A stretch of 64,000 nt of DNA, from positions 806,001-870,000 of the forward strand of contig OX621175.1 in the NCBI GenBank assembly GCA_951640195.1, in the 5' to 3' direction. Shown here one piece after another: positions 44,001 through 53,389 of the stretch. Position 1 is the first letter of the stretch; each line of letters opens with the position of its first letter. Origin of the DNA: Porpolomopsis calyptriformis. Lineage: Eukaryota > Basidiomycota > Agaricomycetes > Agaricales > Hygrophoraceae. Both the position numbers and the translations under genes were made by a program. The notes under the pieces were generated by a model. That model worked only from the letters and a program-made list of their open reading frames with translations. It did not search any database and was not told where the DNA came from.

Positions 44001-46123
44001 TGCACGTCGACTGGGGACCCCTCCCTCATGAGGGCCCCGATATGTTCAGTCTGATGACGCGAGCCATCGCTGAGCGGATAGTCCACCCCACGGCTCCCTC
44101 CGCTACCTTCATGGTCGTGTCCCCTTACGCCCAACGGTTCCCTCCACAATTGGACGAGCGTGGGATCCCGTTCGAACACGGGATCCTCCTCAACGCTACT
44201 CTCGCGGCCATCACTTCCGACAATCCCTACGCCCCCCCCTCTGTGAGGGTGGGGCAACTGTACTTCAAGTTTTACCCCAACGCGTTGGCAGTCGGGGAAG
44301 TAGCCCCAGCCGCGCCCCCTCCTTCCCCAGGCGCTGGAGGCTCTCGCATCCCCACCAAGCCATCTCCAGCCTGGAGAAGTGGCCCGGAAGTAATTTGTGA
44401 GTACCCGGAAGAAGTAAATCAAATGGAAACTGACGTACCTCCAGTGACGCGGTGCGTCGACGCTTTCCATCCCCCCACTCGCGACCCGCGAACGGACCCA
44501 CCCGGGTCCAGTCGCTACGTCCCGGCCCCCTCGTCCGTCGACCACGACTACGAGGGCGATGACGCCAACACGGACATGTCATCGCCCATGGAGGTAGAGC
44601 GCGGGTGGGGCGATTACCCGGTCGACGGTCAGGAGCCGCGCGTGCCCCCGTCGCCCCCGCCCATGGTTTTACTCGCTACGTCCACACGACCCCCCCCGCC
44701 TGTTCGTCACCCTCTCCCGCTCCGACGCCCCCTCAGTGACGCCCAGTCGTCACTCGACGCACAGCGGGCCCGGACCCGCGACTCAGCGTCGCCCCCGCCC
44801 CCACCGCCGACTTCCCCGTTCAACGCGGTCGGCCCAGCCCCCGCAACCACAACCATCCACGTCCCCACCCGATACCCCGCTAACGACACCCCGACGTCGT
44901 TAGTTCATTCGTATGGGCGCACCTACGTGCGCCCCCGCGCTCAGTCTTTCCCGGAGTGGGACCACGGCGCATATGACTGCCCACCAGCCCCCGCACTTCG
45001 CTATTCCCCACTCCCCCCCATCGACACATGCGACGAGCGCCCGACCGCTCGTCGCACCCCCTTGTTCCTCCCGTCACCGCCCACTTCCGTGTCCGACGAC
45101 GACGGCGTTTACCGCCCGTCGCGCCCTTCCCTCGATTCCCCCCCATATACCCCGTACTCACCCACTGACGTAATGTACGACAGCAGTGTGTCCCTGCGCG
45201 AGCGCGGGGACCCCTTCGTAAATACGTCGTATGATAGATATCACGAGTATGTAAATGGCGCCGGGCACCATTGGGATGTCCGCACGGAATCAGATGCTTC
45301 CTCTGATTCTGATATTTCCTCTGAAGATGATGTATCTTTTGTATACCCCTCCAATACATTATCTTCTCTTTACATGTCTGATCTAAGTCACAATCAAGAG
45401 GCTGATATCTGTCCTCCCTTCCCTATGAAACCTATGATCTTCAGAGACACCCCCAATACCCTTACTTCCCTTCAATCAACACACTATCCAGAGCAGACCC
45501 TGCTCAACCAGTTGCAGGCAGAACCTGTACTCAGCTCAGCAGAGCCCATCTACATCCTGAATATCACAGCCAAGGGGGAAGGCTTGCCTTCACCCACACG
45601 CCCCACTATGCAGTCCCTCATTGGGCCTGACCATTTCATTGACAGTGCCAAGGTCCACCTGGCCTTCTTGGCTGGAATCCGCAAGGCCCTTCATACATGT
45701 ATTGGGCATACTGCCACTATCCTCAACACCCCTGCCTGGAAGACTTATGTCCATACCATGCCAGTCAGTGACCCAGCCCACCATTACTTTCTATACCACA
45801 GCCAACTGTTCCCTCATTGGAGGAAAGAAGGCTCATGCACCCCATACCAGATGCCTTGGTGCCCTCATCCTAGTCCATTTGTTTTTCCTGTTGAGCAGGA
45901 GAGAGCTGGGTGTAACCCATTGCTCTCAGAAGAGGAAGCAGAGTTTTTTCTGTATTCAGCTGCTGTATTTCAAGCAGCAAACAGACTACTTCTTGCTGAT
46001 GCAATCAATGCAGTTCTTAACATGGAATTTCGTAACCCCTCCCTCATCTCAGATCTGTTTAATGAAGGGTACTTTGGTCCTTACTTTAACACCAGAGACC
46101 TTCAGGTTTATCCTCAGGATTAA
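41063..46123 (+). CDS. Z Gag-protease polyprotein, 1686 aa
   Basis: N-terminal capsid-like helical domain (SKFSGSHEQIKRFLRHFNQL onward, residues 1-220), acidic Ser/Asp and Lys-rich linker (220-310), zinc knuckle CYGCGSKGHGMSSCP (from residue 372), aspartic protease with IIDTGSQLNVV (Asp 698) and LLGRPWL (near 768). Residues about 843-1400 (43590-45260) form a Pro-rich low-complexity region whose DNA is far more GC- and CpG-rich than the flanks. The C-terminal 270 residues are again ordinary (HLAFLAGIRKALHTC). The start is the first ATG after the leader. Pol lies in the +1 frame and overlaps or follows the end. Confidence 0.9.
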   Translation: MSGQSQVQSQFTRTPDMMPLLGQKSAPSKFSGSHEQIKRFLRHFNQLCKVYNVPDVEKGEHLIDYCSSKVVQLIEALESYRTNDWPKLEADLNRYYDAALKETRYIVKDLLSFTRKWKTRQIHSLTRWKKYERRFITIAGWLQAKQRISEDEQAAYFWNGINKTLRQVIEARLINASGTTPLDVTSPFPMKKVIKVAEVLFERNRFDINLADSDSDIPGRDDETESDTSSDNSSSSDEESEVERRPRRKKKNNGKKSHKSRWDSDDEDLKKPLKKTSQKKEDHKGKKASSKSTTPVQDEVESLVKEMGKLSLDDLRYGLAYYKALKLDPDIARCIKPPTLRVSSPRSSMLPSSNTFPISNTSPRSTGDTITCYGCGSKGHGMSSCPKIDELIASGTLIRDANRKLVFKNGAFIRRLPEETFIQAVARLTQDKTKPIQTHFLTLQSDCSDYYLSEPEFDKDDSGVYVIPATEYEPEVQDEDVQVMVADRVPHKITTARKEVFDGVYPPMKSRTKGKESTAATQGSHPFPSTTPKAAPLRFQTHLPDEVLKPHHNKDFIKALPTPVDARVKRIPPTEINKDIDMKDITRKSRAKQTAPLPQDTTELAPQVSTKSPVRQSEISSTIGDNQVVNQILNTSVTLKVREVLGSSKEISDKLSEMIKRKNVKTAVLATSFLTRDREELIKLQVECDKRPVSAIIDTGSQLNVVSKDAWKLILQRPRDLTKTLVMNDANGGVGTLAGLVSNVPLTCGGITTYANLFIGESVPFDLLLGRPWLRDNLVTIDERTEGTYLLFKHPKNPEAKYEIFVAPQVPSLGYHINPSPLVRPEVAVCAALTNTATGSSSSPAVDGPASSKLRSNLLPKASVPTVTSGPTENNKNSSSDVIYPIMSITNPPKNGLRDGGLLFFSAYLTELVTNNGNSIFKDATIVPNKHISPKFIPKRQSLPLKTMPHAQTTSQSAPYVHVTPFLPPPFSPNILPLPVHVDWGPLPHEGPDMFSLMTRAIAERIVHPTAPSATFMVVSPYAQRFPPQLDERGIPFEHGILLNATLAAITSDNPYAPPSVRVGQLYFKFYPNALAVGEVAPAAPPPSPGAGGSRIPTKPSPAWRSGPEVICEYPEEVNQMETDVPPVTRCVDAFHPPTRDPRTDPPGSSRYVPAPSSVDHDYEGDDANTDMSSPMEVERGWGDYPVDGQEPRVPPSPPPMVLLATSTRPPPPVRHPLPLRRPLSDAQSSLDAQRARTRDSASPPPPPPTSPFNAVGPAPATTTIHVPTRYPANDTPTSLVHSYGRTYVRPRAQSFPEWDHGAYDCPPAPALRYSPLPPIDTCDERPTARRTPLFLPSPPTSVSDDDGVYRPSRPSLDSPPYTPYSPTDVMYDSSVSLRERGDPFVNTSYDRYHEYVNGAGHHWDVRTESDASSDSDISSEDDVSFVYPSNTLSSLYMSDLSHNQEADICPPFPMKPMIFRDTPNTLTSLQSTHYPEQTLLNQLQAEPVLSSAEPIYILNITAKGEGLPSPTRPTMQSLIGPDHFIDSAKVHLAFLAGIRKALHTCIGHTATILNTPAWKTYVHTMPVSDPAHHYFLYHSQLFPHWRKEGSCTPYQMPWCPHPSPFVFPVEQERAGCNPLLSEEEAEFFLYSAAVFQAANRLLLADAINAVLNMEFRNPSLISDLFNEGYFGPYFNTRDLQVYPQD

Positions 46124-46379
46124 ACCTACAGCCAACTCCCTCTCCCATATGCAAAACTCACTTACTTTGTCCCCTGCACCAAGATACCCTCTTCTATGCT
46201 CAGACCAATCATTTTGCCTACTGTTCTCCTTAAATATGATTCATACCAAGGCAATCCTACCTAGTTTAGCCACTCTCCATACCAACCCCATGTCACCCAA
46301 TCCTAGTAATAAGAAACTACATGCATTATGCACACCTCAAATCAACAATCCTCAGAGTCATCACATCAAATGTTACTCA

Positions 46380-49300
46380 ATGACTATAAATGAAGATACC
46401 GAGTATACCCCCTCTTATGAACCAGAGCTAGCCTACCCTGAAGATGATAATGAAACTACACCTGCCGATTCAGAAGCCGACTACTACTACTTTACAGATG
46501 AAAATGAGATGGCAAGAGAATACCTCAACATCGACGACACTGTTATGATTCCATCTGATAACCTAGATAGCGAAGGTTTCCCCAAAGTGTTCACAGCCTA
46601 CAAGAAGGTTAGCCAAAGGACTTACCCAGTGTCTGGGACATTCCCTGAAGCTGCTAGAGTAATCAGAAAGTTCCCTCACAACCCTTTATCCAGCCTCCCC
46701 TTCTTGCCAAGACAGCCCCCTGATTTCTCTCCAACCCCAAGACTCACTGAAGCTCGACTAGAATTTCTAAAGGTAAACGAAGAAGGGTTCCTTCTCCCTG
46801 AAGAAGAGAAACTATTCAATCATGTTATGTGGCTTAACCAGGAAGCCATTGCCTTTGAAGATCCAGAACGAGGAACACTCAAAGAGTCATACTTTTCACC
46901 ATATATTATTCCAACTATCCCGCACACCCCTTGGGTGTATAAGAATATCCCTATCCCTCCAGGGATTCGTGAGAAAGTCATAGAACTCTTGAAAACCAAG
47001 ATTGATGCAGGAGTCTATGAGCCAAGTCAATCATCCTATCGATCACGATGGTTCTGCGTCTTGAAAAAGAATGGAACCCTAAGAATTGTTCATGACCTTC
47101 AGCCTCTAAATAAAGTCACCATTAGAGATGCTGGTCTCCCTCCCATTGTGGATGATTTTGTAGAACCATTTGCAGGACGCCAATGTTACACAGTCTTTGA
47201 CCTTTTTTGGGGATTTGATGCTAGAAAGGTCCATCCAGCCTCACGAGATCTTACTGCCTTTTATACACCACTTGGACTTCTTCGTATCACTTCATTGCCC
47301 ATGGGATTCACTAACTCACCAGCTGAATTCCAGAAATGTATGACTTTCATTCTTCAAGATGAAATCCCTGTAGTTGCAAACATCTTTATTGATGACCTGC
47401 CAATTAAAGGGCCTCCCTCAAGATTTCTCAATAAAGATGGAAAGCCAGAAGTACTTCCTGACAACCCTGGAATCAGAAGATTTATTTGGGAACATGCCTT
47501 AGATGTACACCGTGTTATGCACCGAGTAAAATGTGCAGGTGGAACCTTTGCTGCTAAGAAATCCCAGATATGTAGACCTAATGTGCTTATAGTTGGACAG
47601 AAGTGTACCCCTGAAGGACGTTGTCCAGAGGATGACAAAGTATCCAAGATCCTCAAATGGCCCCCTCTCAAGACTCCTAAAGAAGTACGAGGCTTCTTAG
47701 GATTATGTGGAACAGTACGTATTTGGATTCAAGACTACTCTCATCTGGCCAGACCTCTCACAGAATTGGTTCATAAAGATGCAGAGTTCATTTGGGATGA
47801 TAGAAGACAAGAAGCCTTTGATACACTAAAACAGAAGATCGCCTCAGCCCCAGCCTTACGTCCAATTGACTATCAATCACACAATCCAGTTATATTATCT
47901 GTAGATAGCAGCTTTATTGCTGCAGGATTTATCCTGTCCCAAATTGATGATGAAGGAAAACGTCATCCAGCTAGATATGGCTCACTACCCATGAATGAAA
48001 GAGAGGCTAGGTATTCCCAGCCTAAACTTGAATTATATGGACTATATCGTGCACTACGCCATTGGAGGCTATATCTTATTGGAGTTAAGAATCTCCATGT
48101 AGAAGTTGATGCCAAGTATATCAAAGGCATGCTTAATGAACCAGATCTCCAACCCAATGCTGCTATTAACAGATGGATCCAAGGGATTCTCTTATTTGAT
48201 TTCAAACTTATTCATATACCTGCTACTCAATTCAGAGGACCAGATGCCCTTTCTAGAAGAGAGTTAGCAGAGGATGAAGAATTCCCTATTCATAGTGATG
48301 CATGGTTAGATGATCTTGCATTACTTATCCACATTCCTTTACTTCAATCAATTAAAGATTTTTCATTTGTAACTGCTACACCCCTCCCTTACTCTTCATA
48401 TGCCCTCCCTTCATCATCCACAAGATCACGCCAAGACCTTTTATTATTAGAAATTTATAAATTCCTTTCTACCTTTCATCTACCCCATTTCTCAAGTTTA
48501 CAGGAGCGAAAAAGATTTATCAAGAAAGCCACACAGTTCTTTGTGAAAGAAGAAAAGATGTTTAAAAGAAGCAACAAGTCACCATTACTAGTAATTCTAA
48601 AGCCAAAGAAGAGGCTTGCTATCCTCACTCAAGCCCACGAAAACCTAGGCCATAAGGGAGAACAAGCAGTCTTTGAAATTATCCGCATACGATTCTTCTG
48701 GCCACATCTTAGAACAGATGTCCACCATCATATCTCCTCATGCCATGAGTGCCAAATCCGAAGCCTCAAACGAATGGAGTTACCTCCTACAAATTCCACG
48801 CCTACTACTCTTTTCGAAAAAGTGTATATTGATGTTATGTTCATGCCTCCATCTGCTGGATTCCACTTCATTGTCGCAGCTTGTGATGACCTTACTGGAA
48901 TAGTTGAAGCCAAGGCCTTACGTAGGAATGATTCCCAGAGCCTAGCTAAGTTCTTCTGGGAACAACTTTATTGCCGATATGGAGCAATTGGTCATGTTGT
49001 GACAGATAATGGAAGTGAAGTCAGAGGAGCATTTGAAATATTACTGCAGAGACTGAATATACCCCAAGTTCGGATCTCTCCATATAACAAGCATGCCAAT
49101 GGAGTTGTGGAACGTGGTCACTTCACGTTACGAGAGGCTATCGTCAAGTCAAGTGACAAAGATAAATTTGGAAGGATCAGAAACTGGCACAAACAGGTGG
49201 AGATAGCAGCCTTTGCTGACCGAGTTACAGTCAGTAGTGTTACAGGATATTCCCCATATTATCTCCTTCATGGAATGCATCCCTTATTACCCTTTGATCT

Positions 49301-49838
49301 TGCAGAAGCTACCTTCATGGTTGAGGGTTTCCAATCAGGATTATCAACCTCTGATCTCCTTGCCCTGAGGATTAGACAGCTAGAACGACATCAAGAAGAT
49401 ATTGACAAAGCTGCTGAAACTCTAAAGAAAGCTCGTTTCAAGTCTAAGCAACAGTTTGAACACCGTTTCAGGAAGCGTCTCATCAGAAGATATTATAGAC
49501 CAGGAGAACTAGTCCTTGTCAGAAATAGCCGATTAGAATCTACCTTAGGAAGGCTCAAGACAGAACCAAGGTACCTTGGCCCATATAAGGTAGCCAAGAG
49601 AACGACAAGAGGAGCCTACATCCTCCAGGAACTGGATGGAGCCGAACATGCGGAACATTATGCTGCATTCCGCTTACTCCCCTATGTATATCGAGATAGC
49701 CCTACCCTATATAGATTATCCCATGATGATGAGATTGCTGATGGGCAAACAGCTTCCGAGGACTCCGATCATCGATCAGAACCCAGCGATCTGGACACTG
49801 ATATTGAAATGGGAAGTTTAAGTAATGAGACTCCCTAA
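46380..49838 (+). CDS. pol: Z Pol: RT, RNase H, integrase
   Basis: The frame is open from 45621, but before 46123 it is the shadow of Gag. I place the likely start at ATG 46380 (MTINEDTEY), 257 bp after the Gag stop; a +1 shift from Gag is the alternative. RT has VFDLFWGFDARK and the catalytic box FIDDLPIKG (Asp 338/339), with Phe instead of the usual Tyr. RNase H follows with SVDSSFIAAGF and ALSRR; integrase has HENLGHKG...CHECQ, then D (YIDVMF, near 48826), D (VTDNGSE, near 49005) and E (VVERGH, near 49107). It ends with an SH3-like tail (RPGELVLVRNS) and an acidic C-terminus. I see no chromodomain. Confidence 0.92.
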   Translation: MTINEDTEYTPSYEPELAYPEDDNETTPADSEADYYYFTDENEMAREYLNIDDTVMIPSDNLDSEGFPKVFTAYKKVSQRTYPVSGTFPEAARVIRKFPHNPLSSLPFLPRQPPDFSPTPRLTEARLEFLKVNEEGFLLPEEEKLFNHVMWLNQEAIAFEDPERGTLKESYFSPYIIPTIPHTPWVYKNIPIPPGIREKVIELLKTKIDAGVYEPSQSSYRSRWFCVLKKNGTLRIVHDLQPLNKVTIRDAGLPPIVDDFVEPFAGRQCYTVFDLFWGFDARKVHPASRDLTAFYTPLGLLRITSLPMGFTNSPAEFQKCMTFILQDEIPVVANIFIDDLPIKGPPSRFLNKDGKPEVLPDNPGIRRFIWEHALDVHRVMHRVKCAGGTFAAKKSQICRPNVLIVGQKCTPEGRCPEDDKVSKILKWPPLKTPKEVRGFLGLCGTVRIWIQDYSHLARPLTELVHKDAEFIWDDRRQEAFDTLKQKIASAPALRPIDYQSHNPVILSVDSSFIAAGFILSQIDDEGKRHPARYGSLPMNEREARYSQPKLELYGLYRALRHWRLYLIGVKNLHVEVDAKYIKGMLNEPDLQPNAAINRWIQGILLFDFKLIHIPATQFRGPDALSRRELAEDEEFPIHSDAWLDDLALLIHIPLLQSIKDFSFVTATPLPYSSYALPSSSTRSRQDLLLLEIYKFLSTFHLPHFSSLQERKRFIKKATQFFVKEEKMFKRSNKSPLLVILKPKKRLAILTQAHENLGHKGEQAVFEIIRIRFFWPHLRTDVHHHISSCHECQIRSLKRMELPPTNSTPTTLFEKVYIDVMFMPPSAGFHFIVAACDDLTGIVEAKALRRNDSQSLAKFFWEQLYCRYGAIGHVVTDNGSEVRGAFEILLQRLNIPQVRISPYNKHANGVVERGHFTLREAIVKSSDKDKFGRIRNWHKQVEIAAFADRVTVSSVTGYSPYYLLHGMHPLLPFDLAEATFMVEGFQSGLSTSDLLALRIRQLERHQEDIDKAAETLKKARFKSKQQFEHRFRKRLIRRYYRPGELVLVRNSRLESTLGRLKTEPRYLGPYKVAKRTTRGAYILQELDGAEHAEHYAAFRLLPYVYRDSPTLYRLSHDDEIADGQTASEDSDHRSEPSDLDTDIEMGSLSNETP

Positions 49839-49986
49839 TCAAGACTTAAATCGTCGATCAGATCTAGCCACCTGATGTAAACTGCATGCCCCCACACTCG
49901 CTTATTACTTTCCTTCGATCTAGACGACGACAAGCTACCTCCTGCTGCAAAGTCCCTCCCCTCCACTCGAAATCAAACCGCTCATC

Positions 49987-50508
49987 ATGTCGACACCCTA
50001 TTCCGCTGAAGCACAACGCCAATGGTTCAACTGGGACCAGGCAAACCCAAACAACCAAGCCACGTCCAGCAACCTCCCCCCACCTACGACACACGTACTG
50101 CTGCCCCCACCTCTCACTGCCTACGATTGCCATAACCCCCACCAACCCCTTTATACCCTCATGCCTGCAATGGATGAGGCACCAGCTAATCCGTCAAAGG
50201 ACGAAATCATCGCGACCCTACTTAGGGATCGACATCAGCAAGACGTGTACCTTCGGAAGCTTGAGAGCGAGCTCTTTGAGCTCAACGGCAAACTTGTAGG
50301 GCAGGAGCTAGCGCTACGTTTAAGGGCAGAAATGATTGAGTATTGGATGGATCAAGCTACATACTGGGAGTCTAGGTATGTAACAGCATATGGGCAAAGC
50401 GCGTTCATCCCATCTATTCCCCCCCTTCCCCCCAATATCATTATCCCTCCTTCATCTCTCATTGGTGCCAATGGCCCCATGGAGGAAGAACCCTTAGATA
50501 GGGAGTAG
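49987..50508 (+). CDS. Z extra ORF A: 173 aa, coiled coil
   Basis: Uninterrupted, 148 bp after pol. Asn/Pro-rich N-terminus, a helical segment with repeated Leu/Glu (KLESELFELNGKLVGQELALRLRAEM) and a YWMDQATYWESRY block, then a Pro/Ile-rich tail (PPLPPNIIIPPSS). The Tyr-Trp/Trp-Glu pattern after a charged helix resembles T2 ORF3. No known domain; possibly an accessory structural protein. Confidence 0.65.
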   Translation: MSTPYSAEAQRQWFNWDQANPNNQATSSNLPPPTTHVLLPPPLTAYDCHNPHQPLYTLMPAMDEAPANPSKDEIIATLLRDRHQQDVYLRKLESELFELNGKLVGQELALRLRAEMIEYWMDQATYWESRYVTAYGQSAFIPSIPPLPPNIIIPPSSLIGANGPMEEEPLDRE

Positions 50509-50811
50509 TAGTCCTTCCTCATACACGCGCCACCAATTCTTTGTTTTATTTTTGTATAGTCCTTTTTACTCTTTTTTACCACAATGTCACAGAAAGAATC
50601 TCTTATTAGGAGTAATCCCTGTAAATAGGAGAGACATTGGGTAAATAATTAAATATGTAAACCCTCTACAAGCGACAGAATCGTTAAAAGATCGACTAAG
50701 ATTTCAGCTCAGGCTAGTCACGTGCCTATAAACCGGGTTCAGTTCACAAAGCCACGATATCGCACTCACCGCTATCCAACACTGCCCTCAGCCTTTACTC
50801 TTTTTGTCACA

Positions 50812-51372
50812 ATGCAATCATCCACTTCCCTCGCATCTATCCCTGAATCTAACTATGAGGACACCGCCAACTCATCCACGCGTACCCTCCTTCGTGAATC
50901 TCGGCTTTTTCGCGCCTCGGTCGAAATCGAACAGCCACCCCCCATATATATCCCTGGGCCAAGAACTGGCCTAATCCTCCCAGACCACTCATATCCCCCG
51001 CCTCAAAATACCTCTACCCCCACTATACTTGCCACCGCTCAACGACTTCAAAGCGGTTTTCAGTCCCTCAACTGGGATGGATTCGTTTTCCGTCTTAGCC
51101 GTATTCAAGGTGGTCCTATTCAACTGGGATCCCTTGTTCAATTCCGCTACCCAAGCAACCAAGTCCAAAGACAAGGACGAGCAATAATTACTAGCGTCTG
51201 GATCGTCGCAAAATCGTATTGGGTGTTGGAGGCACGTTTGGAGCAAGAAGACATTGATATTTTGCTTGTGGTGGATCGGAAAGATGCTAGGATGGAAAAG
51301 AAGGAACCCTGGAATGGATGGTTGGGAAGGTTCTTCCCTTGCTGTACTGAATATGAGACCTCATCTGTATAA
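50812..51372 (+). CDS. Z extra ORF B: 186 aa, unknown
   Basis: The frame is open from 50722, but a CCTATAAACC box at about 50724-50733 argues for initiation at ATG 50812 (MQSSTSLASIPES). The centre (WDGFVFRLSRIQGGPIQLGSLVQFRYPSNQ) alternates beta-like segments and ends with KEPWNGWLGRFFPCCTEYE. No family recognised. It ends 76 bp before the 3' LTR and may have its own promoter. Confidence 0.6.
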   Translation: MQSSTSLASIPESNYEDTANSSTRTLLRESRLFRASVEIEQPPPIYIPGPRTGLILPDHSYPPPQNTSTPTILATAQRLQSGFQSLNWDGFVFRLSRIQGGPIQLGSLVQFRYPSNQVQRQGRAIITSVWIVAKSYWVLEARLEQEDIDILLVVDRKDARMEKKEPWNGWLGRFFPCCTEYETSSV

Positions 51373-51448
51373 AGGATTACTAGGTCGATAGACATTGTAT
51401 ATACAAGAATCAACTGAGGACAGTTGTGATTTCTTTGTCCCCTGCAGA

Positions 51449-52480
51449 TGTCATGATCCCAAACTGATTTGGTATCAAACTTAACCAAAGATCATGCATT
51501 CAGCAAGTAGCATCCATAGCTCAAATATCCTTTATCTTATCTTATCTTATCTTATCTTAGATAAGATATCACTGTCCCTCACACATTATCTTATCTCAGA
51601 TAAGACACACCACTATCTTTACTTATGCTATCTTATCATGGACAATAGCATTCTTCCCCATTATTCTCTGAGTCAGAATGACTCATATCCCATTTTTCTA
51701 TTGTTCTGTCATCACTCCATTGTTCTCTGAGTCACTATGACTCATATTAATCTCCTCCATTGTTCTCCTCATTGTCTGACTCATAGTGAGTCACAATTCA
51801 AACTCCTCATTGTTCTTTTATCCATTGTTCTTATTTCCTATTGTTCTCACTGCCCATTGTTCTCAAACATATATAAAGGGCCCCCTTTTCACCAGTGAGG
51901 AGTGAAGTTCACTTCCAGTTCACTTTTACCCCACTTTATCCCCCCCCTCCCCCACTCTCCCCTTTCCCTTGAACTCACCCCTAGTACTCAGTACCTAGTA
52001 CTACCTCTTATTGATACTACTTGTCTGTAGTCAATACATCCAATCTAGTCTAGTCTATTAAGCTTATACCCTGTGTGATTTCGCCTAAGCCTTCTTACGT
52101 TAAGAACCAACTTAGGAATCACCCCTTGACGTATTTCTGTAAGTTGAAGATAGCCACCGAGGACTATCTTATCTTACTTCAGCCCCTGCTTATTCATCAC
52201 ATTCTCTAAGTCTCAGTCCTTATTGGAGAGAGACCTCACTGTGATACGTATTCTTCTAAGTCAGCCGTTGACTTCATTCTTGCTCTCCCAGTCAATACTA
52301 TCCATTAGGTTTGGATAGCCTGCTCATCTGTACATCCTAGCCAAGGATTACTTAAGCCCCATCAAAGGAGGAAGTGTCCATTACTCAATCAATTCACATC
52401 TCCCCCGAACAACTAGGACTTACTTGATTAACGTACAACTCCAGTAGTTCTAGAAGTGAAGTATTTATATTTCACCTGAT
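51449..52480 (+). repeat. Z 3' LTR
   Basis: Same length and, by eye, same sequence as 39918-40949. The preceding CTTTGTCCCCTGCAGA is not purine-rich, so no clear PPT is visible. Confidence 0.95.
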
Positions 52481-53389
52481 ACCTGGAGGGCCAATAGGAG
52501 GAGGAGGACAACCTGCTGGACCTGGAGGACCACCAGGAGGACAACCACCTGGGGGACCACCTCTTGGGCCACCTCCTGGGGGACCAGGACCAGGACCAGT
52601 TAGAGGGGGACCTCCAAACATAAAGATTCCTAAGCCAACAACTCCTGACCCCTTTAATGGAGACAGGAGCAAATGGAGGACATTCCTCATCCAAGCCTAT
52701 CACTATTTCCTCCACTTCCCTGACTTCTTTGATGAGACAACTAATGCCAGAAACTGATGTCTTTTTTACTGAATTGGTTCACTGGAACTGCTAGGCCTTG
52801 GGCTGATGCAATACTAAGTACAAGAGACCTTCCACATGAATCTCTAATGCTGAGAGATTGGAGACTATTGTTGGAATGAGGAACCATTCTATATGGACCA
52901 ATTAATAAAGTGCAGGATGCACGAGAAGCCCTGAGGACTATTAAACAGGAAAGATCGATCACAGATTATTATGCTAAATTCCTTGAAAAGGCACTCCAAT
53001 GTGACTACGGAGAAGAGACCCTAGCCGAGATATTTTATCAGGGATTCAAAGATCAAATCAAAGATATCATGGTTACTATTGAGAGGCCCAGAACTTTGCA
53101 AGAGCTATTGCAGGTGGCCTTAACCATTGAAGGAAGAATCTTAATAAGGGCCAAGGAAAAAAGAAGAGTGGAGCCAACTGGAAACTACCGAAAACCCATA
53201 GCCATCAAAGTCACTCAACTGACAGAAGAAGAACAAAAAAGCCTGATAAAAGAAGGGTGATGCTTCTTCTGTAGGCAAGCAGGTCATATGGCCAGGGCTT
53301 GTCCTAGAAACAAATTTGGAAATATCCAAGCAAAGAAAGTTGACAAAGAAGGGAATGAAGAGGGGGAAGAGGATTTTGCTCAAGGCTGA
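52481..53389 (+). pseudogene. X gag, capsid and nucleocapsid part
   Basis: Continues 39917 in frame: a Gly/Pro-rich run (GGPIGGGGQPAGPGG), KPTTPDPFNGDRSKWRTFLI capsid start, a frame break near 52755, then DAREALRTIKQERSITDYYAKFLEKALQCDY and the zinc knuckle CFFCRQAGHMARACP (near 53262-53305, preceded by TGA). The stops and the indel show it is dead. Confidence 0.85.

Larger units (their letters stand above)
39918..52480 (+). mobile_element. Z: intact-looking large gypsy-type element, LTRs apparently identical
   Basis: LTRs 39918-40949 and 51449-52480 (1032 bp each) show no difference on visual comparison. ACCTG flanks both ends (39913-39917, 52481-52485). If one counts the next A as LTR, the ends become TGTCA...TGATA and the duplication CCTG. 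It interrupts the X gag in a Pro/Gly-rich stretch that reads straight across the empty site. All four large ORFs are uninterrupted, so Z is the youngest insertion and may be functional. Confidence 0.96.

Noticed and set aside
45621..46379. Treating the first ~250 codons of the 45621-49838 frame as the Pol N-terminus.
   Set aside because: Up to 46123 this is the shadow of the Gag C-terminus, and the stretch to 46379 looks non-coding; MTINEDTEY at 46380 is a better start.
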